A stretch of 64,000 nt of DNA from Pleurocapsa minor HA4230-MV1. Its GTDB lineage: Bacteria; Cyanobacteriota; Cyanobacteriia; Cyanobacteriales; Xenococcaceae. The first letter of the stretch is position 1. Each line of letters begins with the position of its first letter. The translations under genes and the position numbers were made by a program. Under the pieces are notes generated by a model that was not told the DNA's origin, made no database searches, and saw only the letters and a program-made list of their open reading frames with translations. Below are positions 1-7,534 of the stretch, piece after piece. The DNA is taken from NCBI GenBank assembly GCA_019359095.1, contig JAHHHZ010000036.1, positions 186,001-250,000 of the forward strand, read 5' to 3'.

Positions 1-1
1 G

Positions 2-655
2 CAAATGTGCATTGTACCGATGGATGAGGTTGCCACAGTATTCGATTCTGATTGGTGGCAACCAGCGGGAATGCGAGCAACAGTAAGCTACAAGGTTGAT
101 TTTACGGGCGTAGAAGTAGAACAGAAATCATTACTTGCTCAACCAGGAGACTATTTTCGTCAGCCTTGGTTAAGTGGTGGCGTAATTCGCTTTGCTGCGG
201 TACAGCTTGGCGGTGCGTCAGCCTTATTTGATGCTACTCGTCAATATTTACAGAAGCTAGATCGCTGTGGACATCCCCAGCAGCAAGAACGTTTAGGTAA
301 AATGGCGATCGCGATTGAAAGCGGTAATCTCTGGCTCAAAGGTGCAGCGCAGTTGGTCGATAATTACGCCCCCGTGTTTGGTGGTTATCCAGATGACGAT
401 CGGGAACAAGCTGCCAAGCTAGTCGCTTATAGCAACATGGTACGAACAGCGATCGAGCAAATTTGTATTGATACGATTCAGTTAAGTCAACGTTCAATTG
501 GTACTTTGGGCTTACTACCACCCGAACCAATGGAACGCATAATTAGAGATTTGAGTTTATATCTGCGTCAACCTGCTTTTGATGCTGCCTTAACAGATGT
601 CGGTAAATATGTTCTTACAGAAACGGTGAATGCTAGTGAAATTTGGTCATGGTAG
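2..655 (+). CDS. acyl-CoA dehydrogenase-like protein, C-terminal part (cut by window start)
   Basis: The frame is open to the left edge, so the true start lies outside the window; the ATG at 5 is internal. The visible 217 residues fit the C-terminal half of the acyl-CoA dehydrogenase fold: a beta segment (about residues 25-50) followed by long helices ending in an LSLYLRQPAFDAALTDVG stretch. No complete FAD-binding or catalytic motif is visible. It leads a compact cluster with PIG-L deacetylase, NodS-type methyltransferase and GT2 genes, an association also seen in proteobacteria, so it may act on a carrier-bound or glycolipid substrate rather than in beta-oxidation. Its TAG stop (653-655) lies inside a palindromic repeat, so the last residues may have been set by repeat insertion. 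Family call is fairly safe; substrate unknown. Confidence 0.7.
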   Translation, partial: QMCIVPMDEVATVFDSDWWQPAGMRATVSYKVDFTGVEVEQKSLLAQPGDYFRQPWLSGGVIRFAAVQLGGASALFDATRQYLQKLDRCGHPQQQERLGKMAIAIESGNLWLKGAAQLVDNYAPVFGGYPDDDREQAAKLVAYSNMVRTAIEQICIDTIQLSQRSIGTLGLLPPEPMERIIRDLSLYLRQPAFDAALTDVGKYVLTETVNASEIWSW

Positions 656-1457
656 GGGCGAACGCCCTAAAGGATTAGCTAGCGCGTCGCCGTTCGCCCC
701 TACAGATAATCGATCGCTTTTTAATACCCCAGAGTCTCTACCTATTTTGAATATTAAAACTCTGGTTAATCGATCTAGCGCTCGATCTGATAAATCTATT
801 TTAATTGTTGCTCCCCATCCCGATGATGAAACCCTTGGCTGTGGGGGCGCGATCGCTTTATTGCGTCAGTTAAATCTCCCAGTATCAGTAGCAGTGGTAA
901 GTGATGGGACAAAATCTCATCCTAACTCTTTAACCTATCCACCTCTAGCCCTCAAGCAATTACGAGAACAAGAAAGTTTAGCTGCTTTAGCTCTTTTAGG
1001 AGTTGCACCTGAAGCGGTTATTTTTTTAGAAATACCTGATGGTGAGGTACAGATAGCGAGGGAATCAGCAAAAGCGATCGCACTTATCTCTCAATATTTA
1101 AATGAACTAGAACCGTCAATAATTTTTCTACCTTGGCGCAAAGATCCACACCCAGATCATCGTGCCAGTTGGCAATTGTTCACCGCAGCTACTAAGAATT
1201 TAATTAATCCTCCCCGTATCATTGAATATCCAATTTGGGATTGGGATACTGAGCAAAGGGGTGATTTTGCTGACTCCATTAATGCTTGGCGATTAGATAT
1301 TACTAAAGTACTGGAATTAAAACAACAGGCGATCGCTCAATATCGTTCGCAAATTAGCGATTTAATTAAAGACGATCCTCAAGGTTTTCGCCTTACACCC
1401 CAAATGCTACAAAACTTTACCCAACCTTGGGAAATATATTTAGAAGTTAAATCATGA
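630..1457 (+). CDS. PIG-L family deacetylase
   Basis: A zinc-dependent N-deacetylase of the LmbE/PIG-L family, which typically removes acetyl from GlcNAc-type sugars. The metal-binding motif PHPDDE is at residues 62-67, followed by LGCGG, and the second motif HPDH is at 174-177. Family members usually begin close to the PHPDD motif; here about 55 extra residues precede it, and residues 8-25 are encoded by the palindromic repeat at 652-703. The real start may therefore be later, for example the in-frame TTG at 747. The ORF overlaps the upstream dehydrogenase by 26 bp, and its TGA overlaps the ATG of the next gene (ATGA), which implies translational coupling. Likely role: deacetylation within a glycoconjugate pathway shared with the neighbouring GT2 and methyltransferase. 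Confidence 0.85.
   Translation: MLVKFGHGRGERPKGLASASPFAPTDNRSLFNTPESLPILNIKTLVNRSSARSDKSILIVAPHPDDETLGCGGAIALLRQLNLPVSVAVVSDGTKSHPNSLTYPPLALKQLREQESLAALALLGVAPEAVIFLEIPDGEVQIARESAKAIALISQYLNELEPSIIFLPWRKDPHPDHRASWQLFTAATKNLINPPRIIEYPIWDWDTEQRGDFADSINAWRLDITKVLELKQQAIAQYRSQISDLIKDDPQGFRLTPQMLQNFTQPWEIYLEVKS
652..703. repeat. small palindromic repeat with 12-bp perfect terminal inverted repeats
   Basis: GTAGGGGCGAAC at 652-663 is matched by its exact reverse complement GTTCGCCCCTAC at 692-703. The centre contains CCTAAAGGATTAGCT. Related copies are at 15333-15378 (inside recJ) and 52925-52975 (after cbiQ). This copy supplies the stop codon of the upstream dehydrogenase and part of the N-terminal reading frame of the PIG-L gene. 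Confidence 0.85.
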
Positions 1458-2035
1458 ACCAGCCAAAAGATTCGCTTCAACCAAGCTATTTTGAAAATCT
1501 GTATCAAGCAAATCCCGATCCTTGGGATTTTGAAACTAGTGACTATGAAGCGCAAAAATATCAGACAACTATTAAGGCTTTACCCAAATCTCGTTACCGC
1601 AATGCTTTAGAAGTAGGTGGTTCGATTGGCGTACTGACAGCTTTACTGGCTCAACGCTGTGACTCTTTACTTTCAATCGATGTTTCCCAATTAGCTCAAC
1701 AAAAAGCGATCGCTCGTTGTCAAGATTTGCCCCAGGTACGCTTTAAAATTGCTCAAGTGCCACAAGATTATCCTGATGAGATGTTCGATCTCACTCTGCT
1801 GTCTGAGGTTGGCTATTATTTGAGTTGGGACGATCTTAAAAAAACTCAACAGTTAATTATCGAACACCTTGATGTAGGGGGACATCTTTTGCTAGTTCAC
1901 TGGACACTATTTGCGAAAGACTACCCCCTTTCAGGTGATGAAGTTCACGATTCTTTTTTACAGCTAGCCGAGTTAAAACATTTAACAGGATTGCGGCAGG
2001 AGCGATATCGGCTCGATCTGTTTGAGCGCATCTAG
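1454..2035 (+). CDS. NodS-like SAM-dependent methyltransferase
   Basis: Class I methyltransferase of the NodS type. The N-terminal YFENLYQANPDPWDFETSDYE signature (from residue 12) is typical of this family, and SAM motif I (LEVGGSIGVL) is at 52-61. NodS N-methylates a deacetylated GlcNAc terminus, which fits a PIG-L deacetylase directly upstream with a 4-bp overlap. The C-terminus RYRLDLFERI is a family signature, so the stop at 2035 is probably genuine even though the last 54 bp run antiparallel inside the convergent glycosyltransferase gene. The SAM site shows GGS where GCS is common. Substrate is inferred, not shown. Confidence 0.85.
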   Translation: MNQPKDSLQPSYFENLYQANPDPWDFETSDYEAQKYQTTIKALPKSRYRNALEVGGSIGVLTALLAQRCDSLLSIDVSQLAQQKAIARCQDLPQVRFKIAQVPQDYPDEMFDLTLLSEVGYYLSWDDLKKTQQLIIEHLDVGGHLLLVHWTLFAKDYPLSGDEVHDSFLQLAELKHLTGLRQERYRLDLFERI

Positions 2036-3259
2036 ACTTGCATCAGGGCAATTTAAATTTTGGTTAATTAAAGTCTGTAAATCGGCGATCGCTTGAGAAA
2101 GTATTACTCTTGGGGCAGACACATGATACATAGCTGCATTTTCCTGCTGATATTGGTTAATTTGCTCGATAACTAAACCAAAAGTAGGCGATCGCAAAAT
2201 AATTTCTGCTAATAAATCTCGTTCTATGCCCAGGTTTAGAGCGATAAGCGCCATTTTCATTTTGTGTAAATTATCCCCTCTTGTTTGTCTTTGCCACAGG
2301 TGACGTAGCTGACGACGCAGACGAAAACGAGCTTCAATCGTCGAAGCAGATTCAACTAATGGACACTGTTGTTGCTTACTAATAATCTTTAACTCAGACA
2401 ATCGATCTGCTAACCCAGCTTTTGCTCTACCTAACGCTCTAGCACTAGTAACTACGCGCACTGCTGGACTATGGCGAAAACGAGCATCAACAAGCATTAG
2501 GGCATTATACAAAGCTACGTCTTCCGAAGAAGGTAAAGGTGGCAAACCGCCAACCCGATTGTACATCTGAGCTGTAACCGCAAAACTTGCGCCATAATGA
2601 TGATGATGTCGGGTGAGCGATTCAAAATCGGGATCGATCGCAGCTTCTAATTGTGCAGTTAAATAGCCATAACGGATAAAGCGTAAAAAATATAGTCTGG
2701 TGCTTTTGTCTAGTTTATTTCTTTCTCTATTATTAGTGATAATGCGACCGCCTACAGCATCAGCTCCAGCTTCAATTTCGGCTAAAGTTGCAGCAATCCA
2801 GGTAGAAGCAACTCTTGTATCACCATCGGTTGAGGCAATTACGCCCAAATCGCGTCCTATCAACTGGAATCGCCTACAAGCTTCATCCATCAACAGTTTG
2901 CGTACCCAACCAACGTGAGCGCGATCGCTATCTATCGTTTTTTCCACCAGATGAAGTATTAGATCTGGGTGAGTTCGCGCAAAACGCCTCACTATTTCGC
3001 CAGAATCATCGGTACAGTTATTAGCTAAAACAATAATTTCATAGCAGTTTTTGTTTAATGGCTTCCCTGTTAAGTCGACTTGATTTGTCAGAGCGAGTAA
3101 AGTCGCTTCAATATTTTGCGCTTCATTACGCACAGGAATAATTACACAAACTTTACAGCTAATCAAAGGTAATCGAGCAACCAACGGTTGTAAATAAAGA
3201 TAATGATTTGTCTGCTCTATTTTTACCGCAGGTCGATTTACCAAATTAATTTGCAACAT
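1982..3259 (-). CDS. family 2 glycosyltransferase
   Basis: GT-A fold transferase: the opening VCVIIPVRNEAQNIEATL is at residues 37-54, a VLANNCTDDS acceptor-loop segment at about 77-86, and a DGD metal and nucleotide-binding motif near 145-147. The C-terminal 150 residues look helical and lack clear membrane spans, so the enzyme is probably soluble or peripheral. It faces the methyltransferase gene tail to tail, with 54 bp of antiparallel coding overlap. With the dehydrogenase, deacetylase and methyltransferase it makes a four-gene set likely to build or modify a glycolipid or lipo-oligosaccharide. Sugar donor unknown. ATG at 3259; no competing start nearby. Confidence 0.85.
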   Translation of the reverse strand: MLQINLVNRPAVKIEQTNHYLYLQPLVARLPLISCKVCVIIPVRNEAQNIEATLLALTNQVDLTGKPLNKNCYEIIVLANNCTDDSGEIVRRFARTHPDLILHLVEKTIDSDRAHVGWVRKLLMDEACRRFQLIGRDLGVIASTDGDTRVASTWIAATLAEIEAGADAVGGRIITNNRERNKLDKSTRLYFLRFIRYGYLTAQLEAAIDPDFESLTRHHHHYGASFAVTAQMYNRVGGLPPLPSSEDVALYNALMLVDARFRHSPAVRVVTSARALGRAKAGLADRLSELKIISKQQQCPLVESASTIEARFRLRRQLRHLWQRQTRGDNLHKMKMALIALNLGIERDLLAEIILRSPTFGLVIEQINQYQQENAAMYHVSAPRVILSQAIADLQTLINQNLNCPDASLDALKQIEPISLLPQSC

Positions 3260-3606
3260 TAAATTGTTTAGATATTTAGATATGTAGTGTTATCTTTATC
3301 TTTGCCAATTCAAATATCGATCTGTTCATCACAAAGATGGAATTTAAAATTTAAATTAGTAGAAAAATACTCTATAAATTAGTAGATGTTAATTGTGCTA
3401 GTTGTGTCTATCAAAAGATGTTTATTTAGAGAAGAGTTTTGATACTTGTCTGTTTAATTGATAAATGGTAAATAATTGCCAAAAATAAAATTAAGCTTAA
3501 ATAAACTGTAATCTTAGTAATTCTTTAGAATAATTGGCAACCAAATGTGGAGAAATAAAGTAGCATTGTAATCAATCAAAAAATTTCTTATTAAACTATT
3601 TTAAGC
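3260..3606. other. AT-rich divergent intergenic region
   Basis: 347 bp between the minus-strand GT2 and the plus-strand DUF1517 gene. It must hold both promoters. It is AT-rich, with no convincing ORF, tRNA or hairpin, and I could not assign a specific -35/-10 pair. Confidence 0.5.
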
Positions 3607-4671
3607 GTGTCTCAAGCCAGAATTTTTAATCTTACTAATCTAAGGTTTTTTAGTGCTGTTCTATTAGCTACTACTGCTTATAGCTTAAATCCGACTACGA
3701 TCGAAGTAGAATTTGCTTCAGACACATTTACCGAGCAATTATTAGTATCAAAGAATACATCAACTGAGCGAGATTTAAAACACAGTCAAAATAGTCAGAA
3801 AAATTTAGTAGTAGCATCTTTTTTGAAGCAGCAGGGTGAAGCTAATCTGCTTTTGGCAGACAATACAGATTTAGCAGCTACTAGATCGGATGTGAAAGAA
3901 TCCCCATCAAGACTAATTAGACTCATCTCGCTGTCTTTTTTCTTCTTGTTTTTTGTTCCCTTGGGTATTTTTTATCCTCTATTTTTGTTTTACAAAATGC
4001 TGTTGACCAAGCCTGATGAGCCTAATGATCTTTTAAATAGCGATTTAAATAGCGATCGCCAAGCGGGATTCGCTGAACCTGTAGACTCAATCGATTCAGT
4101 CTTGCAAGCAGAACAAGATGTCAATCAAGCAACGGTATCGAAGCTCCAAATTGCCTTTTCTCCCCCTGCTAGGCAGTTAAGAGCAGAATTAAGTCGAGTT
4201 ACTTCCATAACTGATTTGCACCAGTTTGATTTAGTTGATTTGATGCATCAGACTGTAGAGGTGCTAATTGAACAGGGACATTGGACTCATGCAAGTTATG
4301 GTTCAACAACTCTTCCTCTAACAAAAGTGAGATCAGAATTTAATTTTATTTCTGTCCAAGAAAGAACTAAGTTCACCAGTAAAATGCCAAGTTTGGTCAA
4401 CCACAATCGCAACATTGGTAATAGTGATGGCAATCAAGAAAGTTATAGTTATGTAGTAGTTACTCTGATTCTCTGTACATCTCACACTACACCTCTATTT
4501 AAAAAAATTAACACTAAAGAACAGTTAGTTAATGAACTAACGCAACTAGGCAAGATGGAAAGGGATTCAGTGATTAAATTTGAATTATTATGGAATCCTC
4601 AACAGGAAGGCGTGTATCTTAGTAACGATCAGCTATTAACTGAATATGCAGACATGACCAGATTATTGTAA
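3607..4671 (+). CDS. DUF1517 family membrane protein
   Basis: GTG start at 3607. A weak hydrophobic N-terminal segment (residues 12-27) may be a signal sequence. A strong membrane span is at about 103-128, followed by a soluble domain from about 175. The domain contains FSPPARQLRAELSRVTS and a VSVQERTKF-like motif (ISVQERTKF) typical of DUF1517, a family shared by cyanobacteria and plastid-bearing plants. Function is unknown; thylakoid or envelope location is plausible. The region upstream of the membrane span is low in recognisable motifs. No operon partner: the next gene is convergent and separated by a MITE-like element. Confidence 0.75.
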   Translation: MSQARIFNLTNLRFFSAVLLATTAYSLNPTTIEVEFASDTFTEQLLVSKNTSTERDLKHSQNSQKNLVVASFLKQQGEANLLLADNTDLAATRSDVKESPSRLIRLISLSFFFLFFVPLGIFYPLFLFYKMLLTKPDEPNDLLNSDLNSDRQAGFAEPVDSIDSVLQAEQDVNQATVSKLQIAFSPPARQLRAELSRVTSITDLHQFDLVDLMHQTVEVLIEQGHWTHASYGSTTLPLTKVRSEFNFISVQERTKFTSKMPSLVNHNRNIGNSDGNQESYSYVVVTLILCTSHTTPLFKKINTKEQLVNELTQLGKMERDSVIKFELLWNPQQEGVYLSNDQLLTEYADMTRLL

Positions 4672-4705
4672 TCTGGTATCAATCTAACAACTGTAATTTT
4701 AAACG

Positions 4706-4860
4706 GGCGTTGCTGAATCGATGTATACCACAAGGGTACAATGTGATTCGACTATTTTCGCTATGCAAGCAAATCAGCTAAAAAGCTAAGAGCTAATAGC
4801 TAGGAGCTAATAGCTAAGTACAGATTACTCTTCGGTTTCCTACTTCAAATCAGCAACGTC
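4706..4860. mobile_element. MITE-like element with 7-bp target-site duplication
   Basis: 155 bp bounded by imperfect inverted repeats: GGCGTTGCTGAATCG at 4706-4720 and the reverse complement of GACGTTGCTGATTTG at 4846-4860 (12 of 15 match). The flanks are the direct repeat TTAAACG at 4699-4705 and 4861-4867, which looks like a target-site duplication. The right-hand copy contains the TAA stop of the epimerase gene, so the insertion preserved the stop. No transposase is encoded; a full-length parent IS would have to supply it in trans. Confidence 0.75.
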
Positions 4861-5880
4861 TTAAACGACAGTAGATAATTCTGTAGCCGATAACAATTTG
4901 TCTCTGGGAGTTGTGTAGCCATAGTAGGCTCTATACCAATTGACAAAACTGGCTAATCCATGAGCAATAGAGGTAGCAGGTTTAAAGCCAATATCAGTCA
5001 TCGATTCTTCTATGTCTGCATAGGTAGCAACTACATCTCCTGGCTGCATGGGTAGAAAGTTTTTCTGGGCTAATTTACCCATCAAAGTTTCAATGATGGC
5101 AATAAATTCTTGTAGCTCAACAGGATTATTGTTACCCAGATTATAGATTTTATAGGGAGGAAATAATTTAGTTCGGTGAGAAATTAATTTAACTATACCT
5201 GCTACTATATCGTCAATGTAGGTAAAATCTCGCATCATCTTACCGTAATTATAAACATCGATGGGTCGATCTTCAGCGATCGCCTTAACAAATTTATAAT
5301 AAGCCATATCTGGTCTACCCCAAGGGCCATATACTGTAAAGAAACGTAGTCCTGTCGTGGGAATTTGATAGAGATGACTATAGGCGTGAGCCATTAGCTC
5401 ATTAGCTTTCTTGGTAGCAGCATACAAGGATACGGGGGTATCTACGCGATCGCCGACTGAAAAAGGAACTTGAGTATTGTTGCCATAGATAGAACTGGAA
5501 GAGGCAAATATCAGATGCCCAACTGCACCGTGGCGACAACCTTCGAGAATGTTAGTAAAGCCAACTAAGTTACTATCAACATAGGCGTGAGGATTTTCTA
5601 AAGAATAGCGTACCCCTGCTTGTGCTGCCAGGTGAACCACCACTTTAAAATCACCAGAGGCAAATAAATTAGCTGTTGAAGAGCGATCGCTAATATCGAG
5701 GTATTCAAATGTAAACCTAGAATAGGGTAATAGTTGTTCCAGACGAGCCTGTTTTAAACCAACATCATAGTAATCATTAAGATTATCAACCCCATATACC
5801 TGGTTGCCTAACTCCAGTAGTTTTTTGGCTAAGTGAAAACCAATAAAGCCAGCCACGCCAGTTACTAAAATTTTCATCAA
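4861..5880 (-). CDS. NAD-dependent epimerase, UDP-glucuronate 4-epimerase type
   Basis: Extended SDR sugar-nucleotide epimerase. The Rossmann motif GVAGFIG is at residues 8-14, the catalytic YxxxK (YAATK) at 153-157, and the SSSSIYG serine segment at 127-133. The stretch GVDNLNDYYDVGLKQARLEQL and the 339-residue length fit the CapI/LpsL group that converts UDP-glucuronate to UDP-galacturonate for surface polysaccharides. A good Shine-Dalgarno AGGAG lies 9 bases before the ATG at 5880 (the second ATG, one codon on, is equally possible). The stop codon sits within the duplicated target site of the MITE-like element at 4706-4860. Confidence 0.85.
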   Translation of the reverse strand: MMKILVTGVAGFIGFHLAKKLLELGNQVYGVDNLNDYYDVGLKQARLEQLLPYSRFTFEYLDISDRSSTANLFASGDFKVVVHLAAQAGVRYSLENPHAYVDSNLVGFTNILEGCRHGAVGHLIFASSSSIYGNNTQVPFSVGDRVDTPVSLYAATKKANELMAHAYSHLYQIPTTGLRFFTVYGPWGRPDMAYYKFVKAIAEDRPIDVYNYGKMMRDFTYIDDIVAGIVKLISHRTKLFPPYKIYNLGNNNPVELQEFIAIIETLMGKLAQKNFLPMQPGDVVATYADIEESMTDIGFKPATSIAHGLASFVNWYRAYYGYTTPRDKLLSATELSTVV

Positions 5881-6024
5881 TGAATTCTCCTGAAACAGCT
5901 AAACAAGTATTGAGATTTCTAAAAAGTGCTACTATTTTGGCTGTCAAGATTGATAATGGCAAATAATCCTCAACAAAGAAGATCGAGAATATCGCTACAA
6001 TATTACTAATGATAGCGATCTCCT

Positions 6025-6096
6025 CATCTCCCTATCTCCCTATCTCCCTATCTCCCTATCTCCCTATCTCCCTATCTCCCTATCTCCCTATCTCCC
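6025..6096. repeat. short tandem repeat, 9 units of 8 bp (TATCTCCC)
   Basis: Nine nearly perfect copies of an octamer lie in the region between the epimerase start and the pterin dehydratase stop. Such short tandem arrays are common in filamentous and pleurocapsalean cyanobacteria and vary in copy number. Confidence 0.9.
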
Positions 6097-6132
6097 CGTC
6101 AATCTCAATCAACAAATTAAATATCTGACAGC

Positions 6133-6480
6133 TTACTGCAAAGAAGACCAAGCTGCATCGCTTTTGGCTGCCATAATAAAATCATTATGATGAAGTCCTT
6201 TGATAGCATGAGTCCACCAGGTAACCGTCACTTTTCCCCATTCAGTGAGTAGAGCAGGGTGATGCCCCTCTGCTTCGGCAATATCTCCTACTAAATTAGT
6301 AAAATCTAGCGCGTCTTGAAAATCGGCAAATTGAAAAACCCGTTGCAGACGCAATTCGTCATTTTCTGTAATCAGATGCCAATCGGGTACCTGTTTTTTG
6401 TAAGTGTCAATTTCTGCTGCTGTAGCTGGAGGTAGGCTGCCAGTACAAGGAACGCATTTTTGCTTTAATAATTCAGTCAT
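6133..6480 (-). CDS. 4a-hydroxytetrahydrobiopterin dehydratase (DCoH/PhhB-like)
   Basis: A 115-residue pterin-4a-carbinolamine dehydratase. The EGHHP motif with the active-site histidines is at 71-75 and the WTHAIKGLHHNDF segment, with the third active-site histidine, at 89-101, which is the complete family signature. The enzyme dehydrates 4a-hydroxy-pterin during recycling of tetrahydropterins. No aromatic amino-acid hydroxylase is visible here, so in this organism it may serve tetrahydromonapterin, glycosylated pterins or molybdopterin side reactions. Upstream (31 bp, same strand) is a small unknown ORF. Confidence 0.9.
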   Translation of the reverse strand: MTELLKQKCVPCTGSLPPATAAEIDTYKKQVPDWHLITENDELRLQRVFQFADFQDALDFTNLVGDIAEAEGHHPALLTEWGKVTVTWWTHAIKGLHHNDFIMAAKSDAAWSSLQ

Positions 6481-6511
6481 GATTATTGTTTGGCTTAATT
6501 AAATATTTTTC

Positions 6512-6718
6512 TTATTCTAAGTAATGGTTGGCTGAATTTTGCTTTTTAGCTTGTACAGGCGATCGCTCGATCTCCCCCTCACAATAACCCAAATCATACA
6601 TACTAGCAGCTTGAGGATCGTGTTCTGGCGTTTGTTTGGATTTACCTGCCCAAGCGTCAGCTTTACCCTGATTAAACCAATCTTCATCATTCATGTATAT
6701 GTTTGAGACGTTATCCAT
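6512..6718 (-). CDS. small conserved-looking acidic protein, unknown
   Basis: A 68-residue ORF. The core EDWFNQGKADAWAGKSKQTPEHDP followed by ASMYDLGYCEGEIE has regularly spaced G/A/W residues reminiscent of ribosome-modulation-factor-like helices, but I cannot assign a family. The more likely start is the internal ATG at 6694 (MNDEDWF), because the first eight residues look unrelated. It is on the same strand and 31 bp upstream of the pterin dehydratase, so possibly co-transcribed. Confidence 0.55.
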   Translation of the reverse strand: MDNVSNIYMNDEDWFNQGKADAWAGKSKQTPEHDPQAASMYDLGYCEGEIERSPVQAKKQNSANHYLE

Positions 6719-6821
6719 GATTATGTCCCGCTTATTTTTATGGTTCTCTACTGTTGTTGTATCAGTCTTTGTCTTTGCTGGAAGCTATTTGCAACTAATC
6801 GATAAGTATTTAACTCTTTAA
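6717..6821 (+). CDS. possible 34-residue single-span membrane peptide
   Basis: ATG at 6717, second ATG at 6723, TAA at 6819-6821. The translation has a continuous hydrophobic segment (about residues 6-22: LFLWFSTVVVSVFVFAG) followed by YLQLIDKYLTL, the size and shape of small thylakoid or cytochrome-complex subunits. It is divergent from the minus-strand 68-residue ORF. No known photosystem peptide matches by eye and no clear Shine-Dalgarno is present, so this is tentative. Confidence 0.25.
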   Translation: MIMSRLFLWFSTVVVSVFVFAGSYLQLIDKYLTL

Positions 6822-6938
6822 AGCTTATTTCTACTGTTTGATGGATTAGATTGAACAGTAATTTTTCTTAAGATAATTTTGAGGAGCAGGATCAATCTAT
6901 TTCAGATCGTAATACAATTGCAGGAAAAATTATCAATT

Positions 6939-7409
6939 ATGAGTTTAGCAATTCCAGAATCAGTCAAAGTTTGGTCGCAATTTATCCACCCGATTATTAT
7001 GTGGGTATTATTAGTAACAGCAATTTATGCTTTATATTTAGGACTAAAAATTCGCCAAAGTAGGAATGCCGAAGGTGAAGCTAAAAAAGAATTGATTAAG
7101 GGTCGTTACAATATTAAACACTACCAAGTAGGTTCTGTGCTGTTAGCGGTGCTTACGCTTAATGCTTTTTTGGCTATGGCTGTTACCTATGTCAATCACG
7201 GCAAAATCTTTTTTGGCTCTCATTTAATTGTCGGTTTAATTGTAGTCAGCCTAATCGTTACTTCTGCTTCCCTCTCACCCTTCATGCAAAGAGGCAATAT
7301 GTGGGCGCGCAACCTGCATTTGGCGATAAATATCGGCGTTTTAGGGCTATTTGGCTGGCAAGCAATAACTGGTGTACAAGTAGTGCAAAAAATAATTAGC
7401 CAACTTTAA
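6939..7409 (+). CDS. DUF4079 family membrane protein
   Basis: I choose the ATG at 6939 rather than the in-frame ATG at 6879, because the protein then starts MSLAIPESVKVWSQFIHP like its relatives. The 156 residues contain about four membrane spans. Histidines in the first span (FIHPIIMW), HYQVGS, VNHG and HL give the pattern of the cyanobacterial/plastid DUF4079 family, whose layout resembles cytochrome b561-like proteins. Heme binding is inference only. Likely a thylakoid or plasma-membrane protein. It is a single gene, followed after 125 bp by an SDR gene. Confidence 0.75.
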   Translation: MSLAIPESVKVWSQFIHPIIMWVLLVTAIYALYLGLKIRQSRNAEGEAKKELIKGRYNIKHYQVGSVLLAVLTLNAFLAMAVTYVNHGKIFFGSHLIVGLIVVSLIVTSASLSPFMQRGNMWARNLHLAINIGVLGLFGWQAITGVQVVQKIISQL

Positions 7410-7534
7410 TCCCGCTTCCCTCAAGTGGCAAGTTAGATATCTTCAAAGTTTCAAGTTGAATCAAGAGTTATCTATACCTCTGCCTAGTAATTTCTTTAGC
7501 TTAATTATCTTTTTTATTTATAGGAACAAGATCC

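Noticed and set aside
6025-6096. Repeat array that might be a CRISPR
   Set aside because: Units are 8 bp with no spacers; it is a simple tandem repeat. The same applies to the 7-bp arrays.
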